From assembly GCA_010093685.1 (NCBI GenBank), contig MU006247.1, positions 124,001 to 188,000 on the forward strand: a stretch of DNA of 64,000 bases, read 5' to 3'. Shown one piece after another: positions 43,171 through 54,542 of the stretch. The stretch comes from Ophiobolus disseminans (taxonomy: Eukaryota; Ascomycota; Dothideomycetes; Pleosporales; Phaeosphaeriaceae). The position numbers and the translations under genes are program-made. The stretch's first letter is position 1, and each line of letters opens with the position of its first letter. The notes beneath the pieces were generated by a model that saw only the letters and a program-made list of their open reading frames with translations, did not search any database and had not been told where the DNA came from.

Positions 43171-44456
43171 TCAGCCTTCCGGCATTTTACCTGTCATTCC
43201 CACAATGCCCGTCAACTTGCTACCCATTACTTGCTCAACAGCGTACTTTGGCACCTTCTTTTGGGCCTCCTCTGATGTCTTCTCACCCCTCAACACCTGC
43301 GCCAAGGTGAGCGCCTGCAACGCAGGTATACTGCAGTTGGATCCCAAGTGTAGACGAATTTGTGCAAACGCTTCGCCAGCCAGCATGAGCTTCCCACCAA
43401 AGACGAGGTCGAATTGTGGAAGGAGCAGATTGCGGTGAGCAGAGGCAAGCTGTCCATGGTAGACTGAGCAAATAGACGATGCAATAGCGGGGAGACTACA
43501 TCTTTCCTTCGTGTGAGCTCTGTTTCCCAGATTTGAGGATGCAGAAGCTCAGCAGGCACCGTCTGGTTGTGCCGGACGCCATTTTTGTCCGTCATGAAGC
43601 CGCCAAACATAGACGACGAGGCATCCCAAGTATCGTACCAACATCACTCAATGAGCCGTTGGCCAGGAGTGGCATCACCTGTTTCGCTCGGCGTCATATA
43701 ACTAGCAAAGAGGTAGAGTCAGCTTATGTCGGGTCAAAGTCACCAATGAGCTTACGCCAGAATGTAGCTCCCTGTGAATATGAACATTGCAAGCTTCCCG
43801 TCTATAGTCCCTTCGAGCTTCGATGGCGCATTCTCTTCTGATACCGTGCCTCGCCAGGCAAGATAACCCGCATATTTGGACTCCAAACCTGGCAGGACTT
43901 CGCTACGCAAGAACGAACGAGCACCGTCTGTTGCAATAACGAGGCTAGCGGCAGTCTCCTCCTCGGTCCCATCTGTATTTTTGTAGGTTATCCTCACCAG
44001 ATCTCCGTGCTCTTGTACTCCACAAACCCGCTTGCTGGTCTCAAAGGTCACTGAACCATCAGTGTCGCTTCGTTTAAAGCACGCCACCCACAGCGCTTTA
44101 TGTATAAGAGCCCAGCTAATCGTTCGAACGTCTTCCGGCACTGGAACCTCCGCGAGCAGAATCCCTTCGCCTGTCATTCTTTGCAAGACTGGATTTCAAA
44201 ACGCATCTGCATCTAAATCCACGTCGGGAACGTACGTCTCCAAGAGCTTTTGCGCATGCGGCCAGAGGCTCAAGCCTGCTGCGCGCGCCTGTAAAGCCTT
44301 GCGCGGTCGAGCTTCGAGTACTAGGACGTTGCGGCCAAGTAATTTGAGCACGACGGCGTGCATTAGGCCGGCTATCGATGAGCCGATTACAACCACGTCA
44401 GTGGATGGAGATGGAGACGGAGACATAGCGCTCAAAATTTCACTAACTTTGTTCAA
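43171..44456 (-). pseudogene. FAD-dependent monooxygenase pseudogene (aromatic hydroxylase type)
   Basis: The N-terminus has the FAD dinucleotide-binding fold: TDVVVIGSSIAGLMHAVVLK, then NVLVLEARP and AAGLSLWPHAQKLLE. A TGA (44196-44198) follows DADAF, and the frame continues NPVLQRMTGEGILL. The middle has the second FAD motif LVIATDGARSFLRSEVLPG. An intron near 43693-43745 (GTAAGC to TTGCTAG) leads to ATPGQRLIE, then TGA, then CWYDTW, where relatives usually have Trp at the stop. TDKNGVRHNQTVPAE follows. A frameshift near 43440 separates LPLLTAI from FGGKLMLAGEAFAQIRLH, the third conserved FAD block. Salicylate or dihydroxypyridine hydroxylase-like enzymes have this layout. Two stops plus a frameshift make it a pseudogene. 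Confidence 0.8.
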
Positions 44457-44843
44457 CGCGAGGTACGAACTTAGGTAATGGCAGTGAGCTGTGGAGTGAC
44501 TCGTGAGGTTCAGCTCCAGGTTAAGCTCTCTTTATACGTCAGTCATGCTCGGTAGGCGTACGCTGACCGCGCCACTCAACCGTACCGCCAGATATATCGC
44601 ACTCCACACATGAAGGCCGCACTGTTTCGTCGCTGATTGGGTCTGCTACATCGTGGTAATCGAAATCCACACCAATGGTTAGAGTGAATTGCATATGGGA
44701 AGACACGAGTGACTGGAAGTGAACAGGAGCGATTGGAAGTGATCATTGAAGGCTGTTTCTTTGGCTTTGGCCAAGCGAGACAAAGTGACTAAGATAAAAC
44801 GCCTTCCGTCACCACAACAGTGACCCTGAGGGACTCTCCACCT
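44457..44843. other. short intergenic stretch
   Basis: 387 bp between the monooxygenase relic and the end of zinc-finger gene 2. It contains two TGACTGGAAGTG / CGATTGGAAGTG-like short repeats near 44709-44741. No gene. Confidence 0.5.
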
Positions 44844-45778
44844 TCAGACGGCGAACATGTGAGGAGGGTACCAAGGAGTCGGCTCCGGCTCGGAAGGGGT
44901 ACACCGATTATGCTTCATGTATACCTCCACACTCTCCGCCCCCAGATTGCTCAACCAGGCTGTTTCGGCTTTGGTCAGAGGGGAGTGACGCCACCGGCAA
45001 CGATTGTCATGAAGACATGACTCAGGAGAGAAGAAAGTTTCGAAGCAGAGGCCGAGATCAAGCTGTGAGATGGAACCATAGCGCGTTGCGTTGGCTTTGC
45101 CATTGTTGATATGACCATCCACACTTGGAAGACCGTGCGACATTGGGTGGAAGGCTTCAGTGTACAACTGTAGGTCTCCCGCAGTTGCTGGAGCATTTTT
45201 GAAGAAGGGCCGTTTCTGAGCGAATGACATGTAGACTGGCTCAGGTCGCATTGGCTGCTGCGGGCGAGTGACCGTGAAGCTGACTATGCATGGTTAGTCA
45301 ATTTCACTGAATAGCATCAAGTTGCCACTCACCAGGTGTCGCTCGACTCGATGGTTCTGGAGCTCGAAGCATTGAGGCTGTCTCGAGCACTGGGAGTGAT
45401 TAGTTCGAAAGACATGAGGAGGGATGTGAGTGGTCATACATGCTTTGGGCAGGCAGTATACGAAGCTACTGGACATGGACACCACAAAGTACTTTGAGGC
45501 TTGATAATCGTTGAAGACCCTCCAGGCTGCGCTGCGATGAGGTCAGCAATGGTGAAAGGCACTTGTCACAGTGAGCATCCATCATACCTTGTGGGCTCGG
45601 CAGGGTACAGCCTCTGAAGCTCGGTGATTACCGACTTAGGCTGTTTCTGGTGACCAAGATGGCTGTGGAGGTCAGTGACGTTGCGCGAAGAAGAGTGGCA
45701 GGAGCATGCAAACCATAGTAACAGCATCAGCGAGTCCACCATGGGCTCGGGCAAGCGCGGATACCGCTCAAACAGCAT
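44844..45778 (-). CDS. C-x9-C-x5-C-x3-H zinc-finger-like protein (family copy 2)
   Basis: Complement of join(44844..45283, 45333..45389, 45440..45531, 45588..45662, 45714..45778), 242 residues. The four introns of 49-56 bp were placed by hand; each has a GT donor, an AG acceptor and usually a CTRAC branch, and the exon sum keeps frame. The N-terminus reads MLFERYPRLPEPMVDSLML. The C-terminal module is NGKANATRYGSISQLDLGLC, then C-LHDNR-C-RWR-H, then SPLTKAETAWLSNLG, matching copy 1 (SRYGS, DLGLC, CEFRHLPLTDDE). Unlike copy 1 it has no long coiled coil. The function is unknown. The conserved ligands suggest the zinc-binding part is under selection. Confidence 0.72.
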
Positions 45779-46908
45779 CTTGAGTACTGTGGCTTGGTGG
45801 TGGAGTGTGGTGTAAGGAAGGAGAAGTGAGGAAGCGAAAACTCTTCTGTTGACAAAATGTGAGCTGCGGCAAGCGCAATCTTAACTCTCAGTCACCGAGC
45901 CTTCAAAAACATGGCACATGAGTAGTTCGACGTAGTGAGTGCTCAACAGGAAGGCGCGACTCTCCTTTACCTAGCAACCGACTGCAAAACCAGGGCGGGG
46001 CGGGAACCTCGACAGACATGTGTGCTTAGCGCCGTTTGGATGATATATATCCACGTGCCAGATTACCAAGGTAATTTCCACATTTATTGTACGGAATGGT
46101 CACAGCAGTTAGCATTGCAGCTCTATCGAGTGCATTTGATGTGAAAGAATCTATCGTGAAGCTCTCTGTTGCGTTCCATATTGATGGCTAGGTTAAGAGC
46201 AATAATTGACCTACCACCCATGACTTTGAGACGATTCCACACCTAAAAGCATGATAGGATAAAGATCTCGCCGCCCACTGTCCGGATGTGTGGAAATCCC
46301 TGCTCTGGTCCAAAACAAAGAATGACATAAGCACAGCCGGACACTGAAGTGTAGAAGCTGGAGGAGTTGATGGAGCTGCTCGGCGGTGTGATAAAGGGGT
46401 GGTGGTGAATGAGATGACAAGGCTTTGAGAAGACATCGCTACTCTTCGGGAACTTCAGGTTCGATATACGTAATCAAAGCCCCTAGAGGCAGCGATTGTA
46501 CAAAACCCGGCGGAGTGCCTCTTGGATCTCGAGGTCCTGAATTGCTGAACCGGGAGAGCACTGAAAAGTAAGCATGGCGTGAAACGCAGCGGGCAACATC
46601 GGTGTCCTTGCGTTACACCCAAACTTGGTCATTTAATGCTACACACATATGCATGCACCAGGACTGGGAAGTTGAGCAAAACGAAAGCGTGCTTAACTCA
46701 TATTCATTTGCACTATTCTCTTGATTTGGTGTTCGTCTCGTGGTGAAGGTGAATTGCTCTTTCCTCTCGAAATTAGGTTACATCACAATTTGCTCGCACG
46801 TGTGGTGAAGGTGAGCGCACCCGCCATGACGGCGTATCATGTCAACAACAGACTTTTTGCCCTCCACTTCTGCCTTCCTCCACCTCCTACCACCCAATCT
46901 CGACAACG
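45779..46908. other. intergenic region between zinc-finger genes 2 and 3
   Basis: 1.13 kb between two divergently transcribed family members. No gene is supported. A CT-rich leader-like stretch precedes 46909. Confidence 0.5.
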
Positions 46909-47980
46909 ATGGCTGGCAATCATAGCGGTGACGATGAGATATACTCCAAGGGCATCCCTATGCCGATGCAGTTGATGGTCAGGTATGTTCATGACTGCTT
47001 CATTTCTTTTCTCTTGAAGCTTACTTCTCTTAGGCCCGGCCGAATTCCAAGTCTGCAAGACACCTGGCCCACCGACGACTCTCAAAGTATACACCACACC
47101 TCTCTTAGGCCAACCCAATCCCCAAGTCTACATCAGGCTTCTGGGACTCTAAGCACTCAAGCTTTTCCGCCGCTACTTCACGGTCATCACGGTGCTCCAG
47201 TCCCTCAACGCTCAACAACAAGGTATGTCCAGGGCGGTCGTCAACTCCTCTTCATCATTACTCACTTGTTCAGGCTCATCCCACTCGAACGCTCAAACAC
47301 AGGCTTACATGCTCCTAAAACGTATCAGAGCTCTGTCTTGGATGAACGACCAAAGCAAGCTCAACCTTCTATCTTGGACGTCACCAAGACCTGAAGCTAA
47401 CTCTTCGCAGCGACGCTGAAGACTGGTTCAACTACATGCCTGGCCATGTCCTCGATTTTTTGCCATCAATGCTCAACCAAGCCCCACAGTGTAAGCAGCT
47501 CACCATTCCACAAGATCCCAACTGACGACCTGCAACAGTCTTTCAAGTCTCCAACGTCTCAGATGAGGACATCGTCGTTGTGGCAACAATGTTTCCAGTA
47601 GACATACCGTACCACCTGAAGAAACCCACACTCAGCAAAACTCTCTCGACAGCTGCCAACCTCTCCATTCTGTCCCACGTTATATCAATCCGTGTAGGTG
47701 CTATCGGAAACGGCCAGGGTTATGCATCTGATGGGAAGGCAAATTCTTCCAAGTACGGTGCTCCCTCGACGCACGACCTCGGTCTTTGTTGGGAGATGTT
47801 CTGCACTACCAAGGCATGCCGGTTCGGAGCCCACTCTACTGGCGACATGATGCTTTGAGGGAGGATGAGAAAATCTGGATGTTGGAGTTGGGTGCAAGGA
47901 ACGTTGAGGGTATGGTGGCATGTCATTCTCGGCCGCGGTATCCAGAGCCTACCATGTGGCATCTGACTATGATTCACTGA
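46909..47980 (+). pseudogene. zinc-finger-like family copy 3, frameshifted in the finger
   Basis: Hand-built exons 46909-46982, 47034-47222, 47274-47321, 47411-47490 and 47539 onward (introns 51, 51, 89 and 48 bp) keep one frame: MAGNHSGDDEIYSKGIPMPM, DAEDWFNYMPGHVLDFLPSM, then DGKANSSKYGAPSTHDLGLC and C-RFGAH. At about 47835 the frame ends in SerThrGlyAsp and a stop at 47858. The next frame continues YWRHDALREDEKIWMLELGA to 47980, just what the family needs. One missing base therefore removes the third Cys of the C-x9-C-x5-C-x3-H module. Copy 2 is divergent, 1.13 kb away. The third intron donor is the least certain. Confidence 0.65.
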
Positions 47981-48507
47981 GCGGGAGATGCGACCAACAT
48001 TCTTTGTGGGAGACTACCTCGACCTTCAACAATCGGTGGTGCCAGGTCGCGCCTTCACGGTCACCCCAGACTTCTGCTTTGTTGAGAATCCAATTCAGAC
48101 CGCTAGGCAGTATGCAATGACAGCCCCTTCTACCAACAACTCTTCACCACCTCTTTGCCTGTGACGATGATGTAACCTGAACCCCCAATGCTATGCTCTT
48201 CACCTTCCACACCACAAACCGCAAATGATGCCTCTTATGAAGCCATCTGGAAGACTAACACATGACACGAAACCAAGCGACGACGTGTGGATGCACCCCG
48301 AGAAACGATATACAAAAAGAGAAATAAGATGAAGAGAAAGACGAAGCAATAACTACAAAGTGGTATCCCAGAAGGCACAGCCCTCATCTCAAACACCCCA
48401 GAAAACACCGCCAACAATACAACAACCTTCTTCATGGTTCAAACCCCCACGCTCAATCCACCCGCCGCTCTTCCATCTCCTCACCAACACCACCCCCTAA
48501 CCCTCCT
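47981..48507. other. no supported gene
   Basis: 527 bp between copy 3 and the 3' end of the leucine-rich-repeat gene. No feature is recognised. Confidence 0.5.
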
Positions 48508-51500
48508 CTAAAAGGTCACCTCGTCCCCACCATCATCCGCATCAAAGAAAACCGTCCCATCACTCTTCCAACTCTCGCGAGGAATCTTATCCCTCAGCCA
48601 ACTCAGCACCGCATCCGTACCCTTCTGCAACACATGGTAACTCGGCACGCGGAACTTGTTTCCCTCGACGTTCAAGCTCTTCAAGCCGTTGTCGCCGCCC
48701 AGCAGACCGATCTGCGGCTCCAGGCGCTCGATGTCGTTGTTGGCGAGGTTAACGATTTTGAAGCCTGCGAGGGCATCGGCGGGGAGGTCTGTGATGGCGT
48801 TGTCTGATGCGACGAGGGAGATGAGTTCTGGGAAGCGTATGCGAAGGGCGGGGAGGGAGGATGTGAGGCGGTTGTTCGAGACGTCGAGGGTTTGTAGAGA
48901 TGGGGCGGTAAGGTGGGTGGTGAGTGGTTTGAGCGATGTGAGTCTGTTGGCGGAGAGGCGGAGGTCTTTGAGTTTGGGGAGTGTGAGGGGCGATGTCAGC
49001 GCGACCTCGATGGTGTTCTTGGAGAGGTCGAGGACGGTGAGGAATGTAATGGTAGAGAGGATGATGGGAATGGAGGAAAAGACGTTTTGTTGCAGGCGCA
49101 GGTGGCGAGTGTCCTCTGCAACAGCGTGCAGTGCGGTCTCATCGAGCTCGGTGAGGCCTTTGGAGGAGAGATCGAGAGTTCCAGATTGTGTTACCTGCCA
49201 TCCATTGGCGCTCGGGGCGGCGTCCTCGAATTCGACATTGTGCACGTCGTCATCAGCTGCAGAGACGTCCGCCAATGCCAACCGTGAAGACAAGTCACGC
49301 TTGATATCCGCAAAGCCCATTGTCAGGAACTTGCGCTCTCGCAATGGGTTAGCAGCGAGCGTGAGGTGCTCCAGAGGCATAAGTGCTATTCTTTCGTCGA
49401 TTTGTGTTATATCGTTCGCGGTGAAGTCGGCAGTGCGGAGCTGTTGCAGCGTCCTAAACCCTTCCGGAAACGACGTGAGCTTGTTTTCCGCAACGACCAA
49501 TGTTTGCAGATTAGCCCAAGACTCCACGTTGGGCATCGAGACCAAGCGATTTGTAGATATATTCAGTGACTTGAGGGCAGGCATATTGATGAACTCGCCC
49601 TCGCACAGCGCTTTGAGAGAGTTGTTCGATATGTTGAGCTCTTGCAGATGTGGTATTGATTCAATGGTGAAGAATGCGCCCTCAACTCGGTTCTTGTTTG
49701 CGACGAGCTCGACCAGGCTGGTCTCGAAAAGGCCCATCGGTATGCTGCTCAACTGGTTGCTAGAAACGTTCAGTAATCGAAGGGAGGACAGCTGACGAAC
49801 TTCGTCAGGTAAGCTGGTGAATTTGTTGCCCTGAATCTCAAGGACTTCCAAGGTTGACATATTGCCAACTGACCCAGGCAGAGCACCTGCTAAATCGTTC
49901 TCCGCGAGCTTTAGCTCGCGAAGAGTCTTCATTTCAGAAACTATATCGAAAACGGTCATGGAAAGCTTGTTGCGCGACTTCACAATGTTAGCAGATGGCA
50001 GTCAAAGAAGCGGAAGAGGGTGCTTACAAGATTCAACCGCGAGAGCTGCGTCAGCCGTCTCAGCCCCATAGGCAGCTCTCGGAGGGTGTTGCCGTGCAGA
50101 TCGATGTTCTGCACTCCGCCGAATTGGGGACAGCCCTCTTCGTCGTCGACCACGTCTTGGATATCAACGTCCGGAAACATCATGCCGGGCAATGCTTCAA
50201 ACTCATTATCGGCTGCGATGATGGATGTGAGATCAACGATCTCGCCCCAGGCAACAGTAGTATCATTAGGGTCGTACTTGTACATTTGGAGCACATCGTC
50301 TGGGATCTCCTTCAGGCCCATTGCTGCGACGTTCAAACGCCCGTCTACTCGGGCACTGTCGATACGCTTCCGCAAAAGAGACTTGCCGCCCTTTGCCTGG
50401 TTAAAGGGGTCGTCAAGCCCAAAGTCGAAGCTCGCAATTTCCACAGGGTCAGGCACAATAGGATCTCGTGGAGGTGTGCTGGTACGCACATCTTCCCTCT
50501 TCGTGCGACGTGCAGTTTCTCTTGCCTTTGCTATCTGCTCTCGCAACGCGTTGGACGAGCTACCGACCTTTGGAGATTGTTCACCGAAGTCATCTGTGAC
50601 TTCGGACTTCCGCGACGCCTTCGCCTTTGCAATCTGCTCGCGAAGCGCAACAGATGAACTGGAAACATTCCGAGCCGTAAGCGGCGTTTTTCTTGTTGGG
50701 GTCTGGGATGGAGTTGCTGGAGCAGCAGCCGTCGCCCCTGGAGGTGATATTGCCTGGCCGAACATGCTACTCAACGATGGACGAGGCTTTGGGGTGCGCG
50801 CAACCATGCTTTTGCTATTAGACAAAGGGCGTGGCCTGGGCGTGTTTTGCTGATTCTGTGTAAGAGCTAGAGGCTGTTTCTTAACAGTGGACATTGGACG
50901 CACCACTGACGGTGTTCTACTCGGCGTTGCGGTAGGCGTGGGAACACTGGCACTGATACTTCTCCTACCAGGCGCAGTCATGGAAAGCCTTGCCGCTGCT
51001 GTCCCAAACCTCTTAGGGGTTGCCGGTACTTGGAAAGTGCCGTCGCTTGTGGTCGGCCTGCTGCTGTTGCTAGACATGGCTGAGGCTGGCCGTAGTGGTG
51101 GCGGCATGCTGTTGTCCGCATTGAAGAAGCTCGATCTACGTCTTCCCTTTCCGGCAGCTGGAGACGACGGCAAGCTGGCCAAGCTCTCTACGGTCCGTTC
51201 CGAGAGGGATGGCCGCGACTTCTTCTTGGCAGCCTTGTCAGGCTGAGTGTCGGGCTCTGGCTCGTTGAGTAGCACATATTCAGGCTCAGGGTCAGTCTCG
51301 CGGAAGTCTGCCCTTGACCCAGCTCTTGAAGATGCCCTTGATGCTGATCTGAACCCGTCCAGGCTGCCCAATGCATCATCCTCTTTATTTGTGTTCGATG
51401 TGGGTTGCAGCGTTGCTTTTGAAGTTTGGCGAGACGGCGGGCGGGCAAACGGTCGCTTGAAGACGGGCTCGTTGGAGGTGGGTGCTTTGGGGCCAATGCT

Positions 51501-51809
51501 GGGGATGCCGCTCACACGCCTAGTGGAAGACGCCAACGAAGCTCGATTGGACCCCGAGGCTGCGGAAGGTGCGGCTGAAGGAGTGTTGGACCTCACAAGC
51601 GATGCTCTCGATGTCTTCTTCTGCAGTGCAGGGCTGTGCTGCGGACTAGGTCGGGATAATGATAATGCGGACGGCTTCTTGCGCAGCTGTTCGGCGGTGG
51701 TGGAGGGCGGCCGTAGCTGCGACTGGCTACTGGCCGACTTAAGCACGGGGAGCCTTGAAGCTGGCCTGGGTATGCCAGAGGGTCGTGGGATAGACGACGG
51801 TGGGTCCAT
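48508..51809 (-). CDS. leucine-rich-repeat protein (LRRC40-like), 1,083 residues
   Basis: Complement of join(48508..49977, 50028..51809). The 50-bp phase-0 intron (GTAAGC, TGCTAAC, GAAG) splices LSRLNL to SRNKLSM inside the repeat array. The first 480 residues are Ser/Pro/Arg-rich and disordered (SSIPRPSGIPRPASRLP), with a twice-repeated ALREQIAKA segment. The C-terminal 550 residues carry some 20 leucine-rich repeats of the LxxLxLxxNxL type, e.g. LEVLEIQGNKFTSLPDEV and LQELNISNNSLKAL. The domain layout resembles LRRC40-type scaffolds. The ATG at 51809 (MDPPSSIPRP) was chosen because upstream in-frame starts are non-ATG. It shares a 650-bp divergent upstream region with the coiled-coil gene. 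Confidence 0.9.
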
Positions 51810-52461
51810 GGTGAGGCCCACTGCTGCAGCGCCGTGTGTCAATAGCCAGAAACGTGTTTCGTCCCGAGTCCGAACGCAAAACGCATGTCCAATCCACGAC
51901 TGGAGAGACCCGTATGAAACAATTTGGAGTGATACGCACAGGGCCTACCAAGAGCGGACGCTAGGAGGGCACGTTGCCGTCTGAGCGTGGCGGGAGGAAG
52001 CCGTTGGTTGCCCGGTGCAACAGTATTGACAGTTGCGGGCTAGCAGCAGAAGGGACGACAGGGTCCCACACATGGCACCCATCGCACCTGCCACCATACA
52101 CCCCCGCCCTCATCGCACTCCACTCCACACCCCAGACCCTCATACGGAGCCACGTCGCAGCGCAAACATCGGTTCACGTCGAGTTGCAGCCAGCCGTGGT
52201 GGAAGACGCCGCGCGCCTCGTTTCATCGCGCTAGGACACGCATCGCACGCGCCCCCCTGCTGCCGCCGTTCGCTATTGCACTCCGCAGTCTAGCTCTCAT
52301 CGCGCGTCCTCGACCACCCGCCTAATTCATTCCTCACTCACCAAGACACCGCTTGCGCGCATCATCAACCGACCGGCTACGGCACGCTGAGATCCTTCCC
52401 ACCGCACCCCGCACTCTCTGACGTGGAGCGCATCGCAGCGACCCTTTGCGCCTCAGGCAGA
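51810..52461. promoter_or_regulatory. divergent upstream region of the LRR and coiled-coil genes
   Basis: 652 bp between two start codons. The right half (52080-52330) is strikingly C-rich and A-rich on the plus strand (CCACCATACACCCCCGCCC), as in many fungal housekeeping promoters and leaders. No core motif can be named. Confidence 0.4.
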
Positions 52462-53991
52462 ATGGACAGCCACACATCTCCAGACCACCCGGCGCAGGAC
52501 TCAATGATGCCAACCACGGAAGCTGCGCGACCTGAAACACCAACCGTCCCCTCAGCCTCACACTCCGAGTCCGCCGCGCCTGTCAACATGTCAAAACTAG
52601 CGTCGCCCGACCACCCAAAGTTCACGTCCCCCGCACCCCGAACGACTTCGTCCATGACGCCGCCGCCTTCCTCCCAGGTCATGAACAGTCGTGCCGCTAT
52701 GCGGACGCCCACCCCGCCCACCCCGCAGCTCACCTCGCCTCCGCCCACCAGCAAATTGCCCAGCCAGCCGTCGATTCTCGTGGATGCAGCAGCAGCACTG
52801 TACTCATCAGACCAGGTCACTAATGCTTCTCCGGATGAGCTTCGGTCCATGGTGAACAGCCTTTGTGGCATCCTGCGCGACGTACGCCTGTCCGCAGCGC
52901 ACTACAAGCTCCAGTACAACATGGCCGTCATGGAGAGCCAAGAGTCTGCTAGGCGCATGGCTGTCGAGCTGACTATGGCCCAGAGGGAGATTGACGTGCT
53001 CCAGCAAGCCGAGGAGAAGCGTCGAAACGCCATGGCCCCACCAGAGCAAAGTTACCAGGATTCCACAAACGCAGCCAACGCCATCATGATGTCCGAGATG
53101 AACCGCCACAACCAGTTCCTGCAAAGTGAGAACGACCAGCTTCGCGACATGTTTGACCAGCAGAAGCGCTTGACTGAGCACCGCGAGGGCGAGATTGCCA
53201 GTCTCGTAGAAGAGAACGACAGGCTAAAGACGAGGATTCGAAAGAACAGAGATCACATCGCACCGCTTCTTGAGCAAATCGAGCACAGCTCCCCCCGTTC
53301 TGTTTACGGTACTCCACACCAGGCCACACCACGACATCGAGTATCCAGGGTACCTCCGTCGCTTTCAAGTGATGCCAGGGGCCAGAGCAACTTTGAGGCG
53401 CTCCTCCTAGCTGACAAGATGCTCAGCCAGGAAACTGCCACCGCTCCGTCAACACCAACACGTGCGCATATGCCAAAATCACGGTTTGGACATCAACGCG
53501 GCGCGCAGTCAATGTCTTCGCTTCCGCAGACCCCCAACAGGCGCATCGCACAGCCAAGAGCCGAGGTACCACGCACTCCACCTGCTTATATTCCTGCCAC
53601 CATTCCGCAATCAGCACCTCCCGCGCACTATGCTCAGAAGCCGGCTACTGGTCGTCGCCAAAGCAGCAACTCTACCATCACAGCATCAAGTGTGGATGAG
53701 GAGGAAGCCTTCACTGATCGCGAAGAGGATGAAGTGCAAGAGTCTCAAGCAAGTCAGATGGCAACCAGCATGCTGCGAAGAGCACCAACGTCCAAGATGT
53801 CAGCCCCTTCACACCCAGCAAATCTGGTTCAAAGCAAAATCTTTGGCCAAGTCAAGAAGGGTCACGGTCTCACGCGGTCTGGTGAGCACGAGAAGCGGAG
53901 GCTGCAGTCATCAGAACATCACGTCAGCCCAGCGAAGAGGGGCCGCGTCGATCACGGTGTAGGTCTCGGCATCGGCGGATTGCGGGAGTGA
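52462..53991 (+). CDS. coiled-coil, Ser/Pro-rich conserved fungal protein
   Basis: Single-exon frame of 509 residues from the first ATG (an upstream GTG would add 13). The N-terminal 110 residues are Pro/Ser/Thr-rich (TSSMTPPPSSQ, PTPPTPQLTSPPPTSKLP). Residues about 120-290 form a long coiled coil (VMESQESARRMAVELTMAQR, FLQSENDQLRDMFDQQKRL, IASLVEENDRLKTRIRKN). A second disordered half holds repeated TP sites (YGTPHQATPRH, SLPQTPNRR, PRTPPAYIP) that could be proline-directed kinase sites. The C-terminus is basic (EKRRLQSSEH, SPAKRGRVDHG) and may be nuclear. No named family is recognised with confidence. Confidence 0.82.
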   Translation: MDSHTSPDHPAQDSMMPTTEAARPETPTVPSASHSESAAPVNMSKLASPDHPKFTSPAPRTTSSMTPPPSSQVMNSRAAMRTPTPPTPQLTSPPPTSKLPSQPSILVDAAAALYSSDQVTNASPDELRSMVNSLCGILRDVRLSAAHYKLQYNMAVMESQESARRMAVELTMAQREIDVLQQAEEKRRNAMAPPEQSYQDSTNAANAIMMSEMNRHNQFLQSENDQLRDMFDQQKRLTEHREGEIASLVEENDRLKTRIRKNRDHIAPLLEQIEHSSPRSVYGTPHQATPRHRVSRVPPSLSSDARGQSNFEALLLADKMLSQETATAPSTPTRAHMPKSRFGHQRGAQSMSSLPQTPNRRIAQPRAEVPRTPPAYIPATIPQSAPPAHYAQKPATGRRQSSNSTITASSVDEEEAFTDREEDEVQESQASQMATSMLRRAPTSKMSAPSHPANLVQSKIFGQVKKGHGLTRSGEHEKRRLQSSEHHVSPAKRGRVDHGVGLGIGGLRE

Positions 53992-54542
53992 AACAGTCCT
54001 GATATTGAACCGCAGGGCGCCTGAGTTACGACAGCTACGACACTGGGTTGAGGATGCGGGATGAACGGTTTGATTGTGCGATACTTGATTTGATACCCTT
54101 CTCGGACGCAGCGCTTGGCGCACTTGCTTTTATAACCTGAGGCTGGTTATGAGACCTGTTGGGGATGACCTCGGGAACGCTGATGATTCGAGCACTGGAT
54201 GGCTCGAGGGAGAAATATTATGAGGGATGACTTGATCTTAGCTAGCGAATTCAACTCGTTGTACATGTGCACGTTTCTTATGCCGGTTCTCCCACAGTAA
54301 AATCTATCTCCGTGATATGCAGATGTTGGTGATCGTGATGGTGTTCTACGCCAAGCCCTCACGTCGGCGAAACGTTCCGCCGCCCACACGCTAAGCCCGC
54401 GCCTCGCAAAATCGTCTATCGAACCTCGAACTTTGACCGACAGCCCGTACTAACTCACAGGTCCGCCATCAGGTACCTTCACCCCCATACCACGATATCC
54501 GTATTGCACAATCGATTGACGGAGTCCTAGACAACCGCAGCA
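53992..54542. other. intergenic region upstream of the ribosomal protein gene
   Basis: 550 bp without an open frame of interest. The last 80 bp before 54543 contain CACCCCCATACCACGATATCC, a CT/AC-rich leader. Confidence 0.45.

Noticed and set aside
48656..49795. 379-codon plus-strand open frame
   Set aside because: It is the antisense shadow of the leucine-rich-repeat array, whose coding evidence is much stronger.
51247..51984. 245-codon plus-strand frame
   Set aside because: Antisense to the disordered N-terminus of the leucine-rich-repeat protein; low-complexity coding often leaves its opposite strand open.
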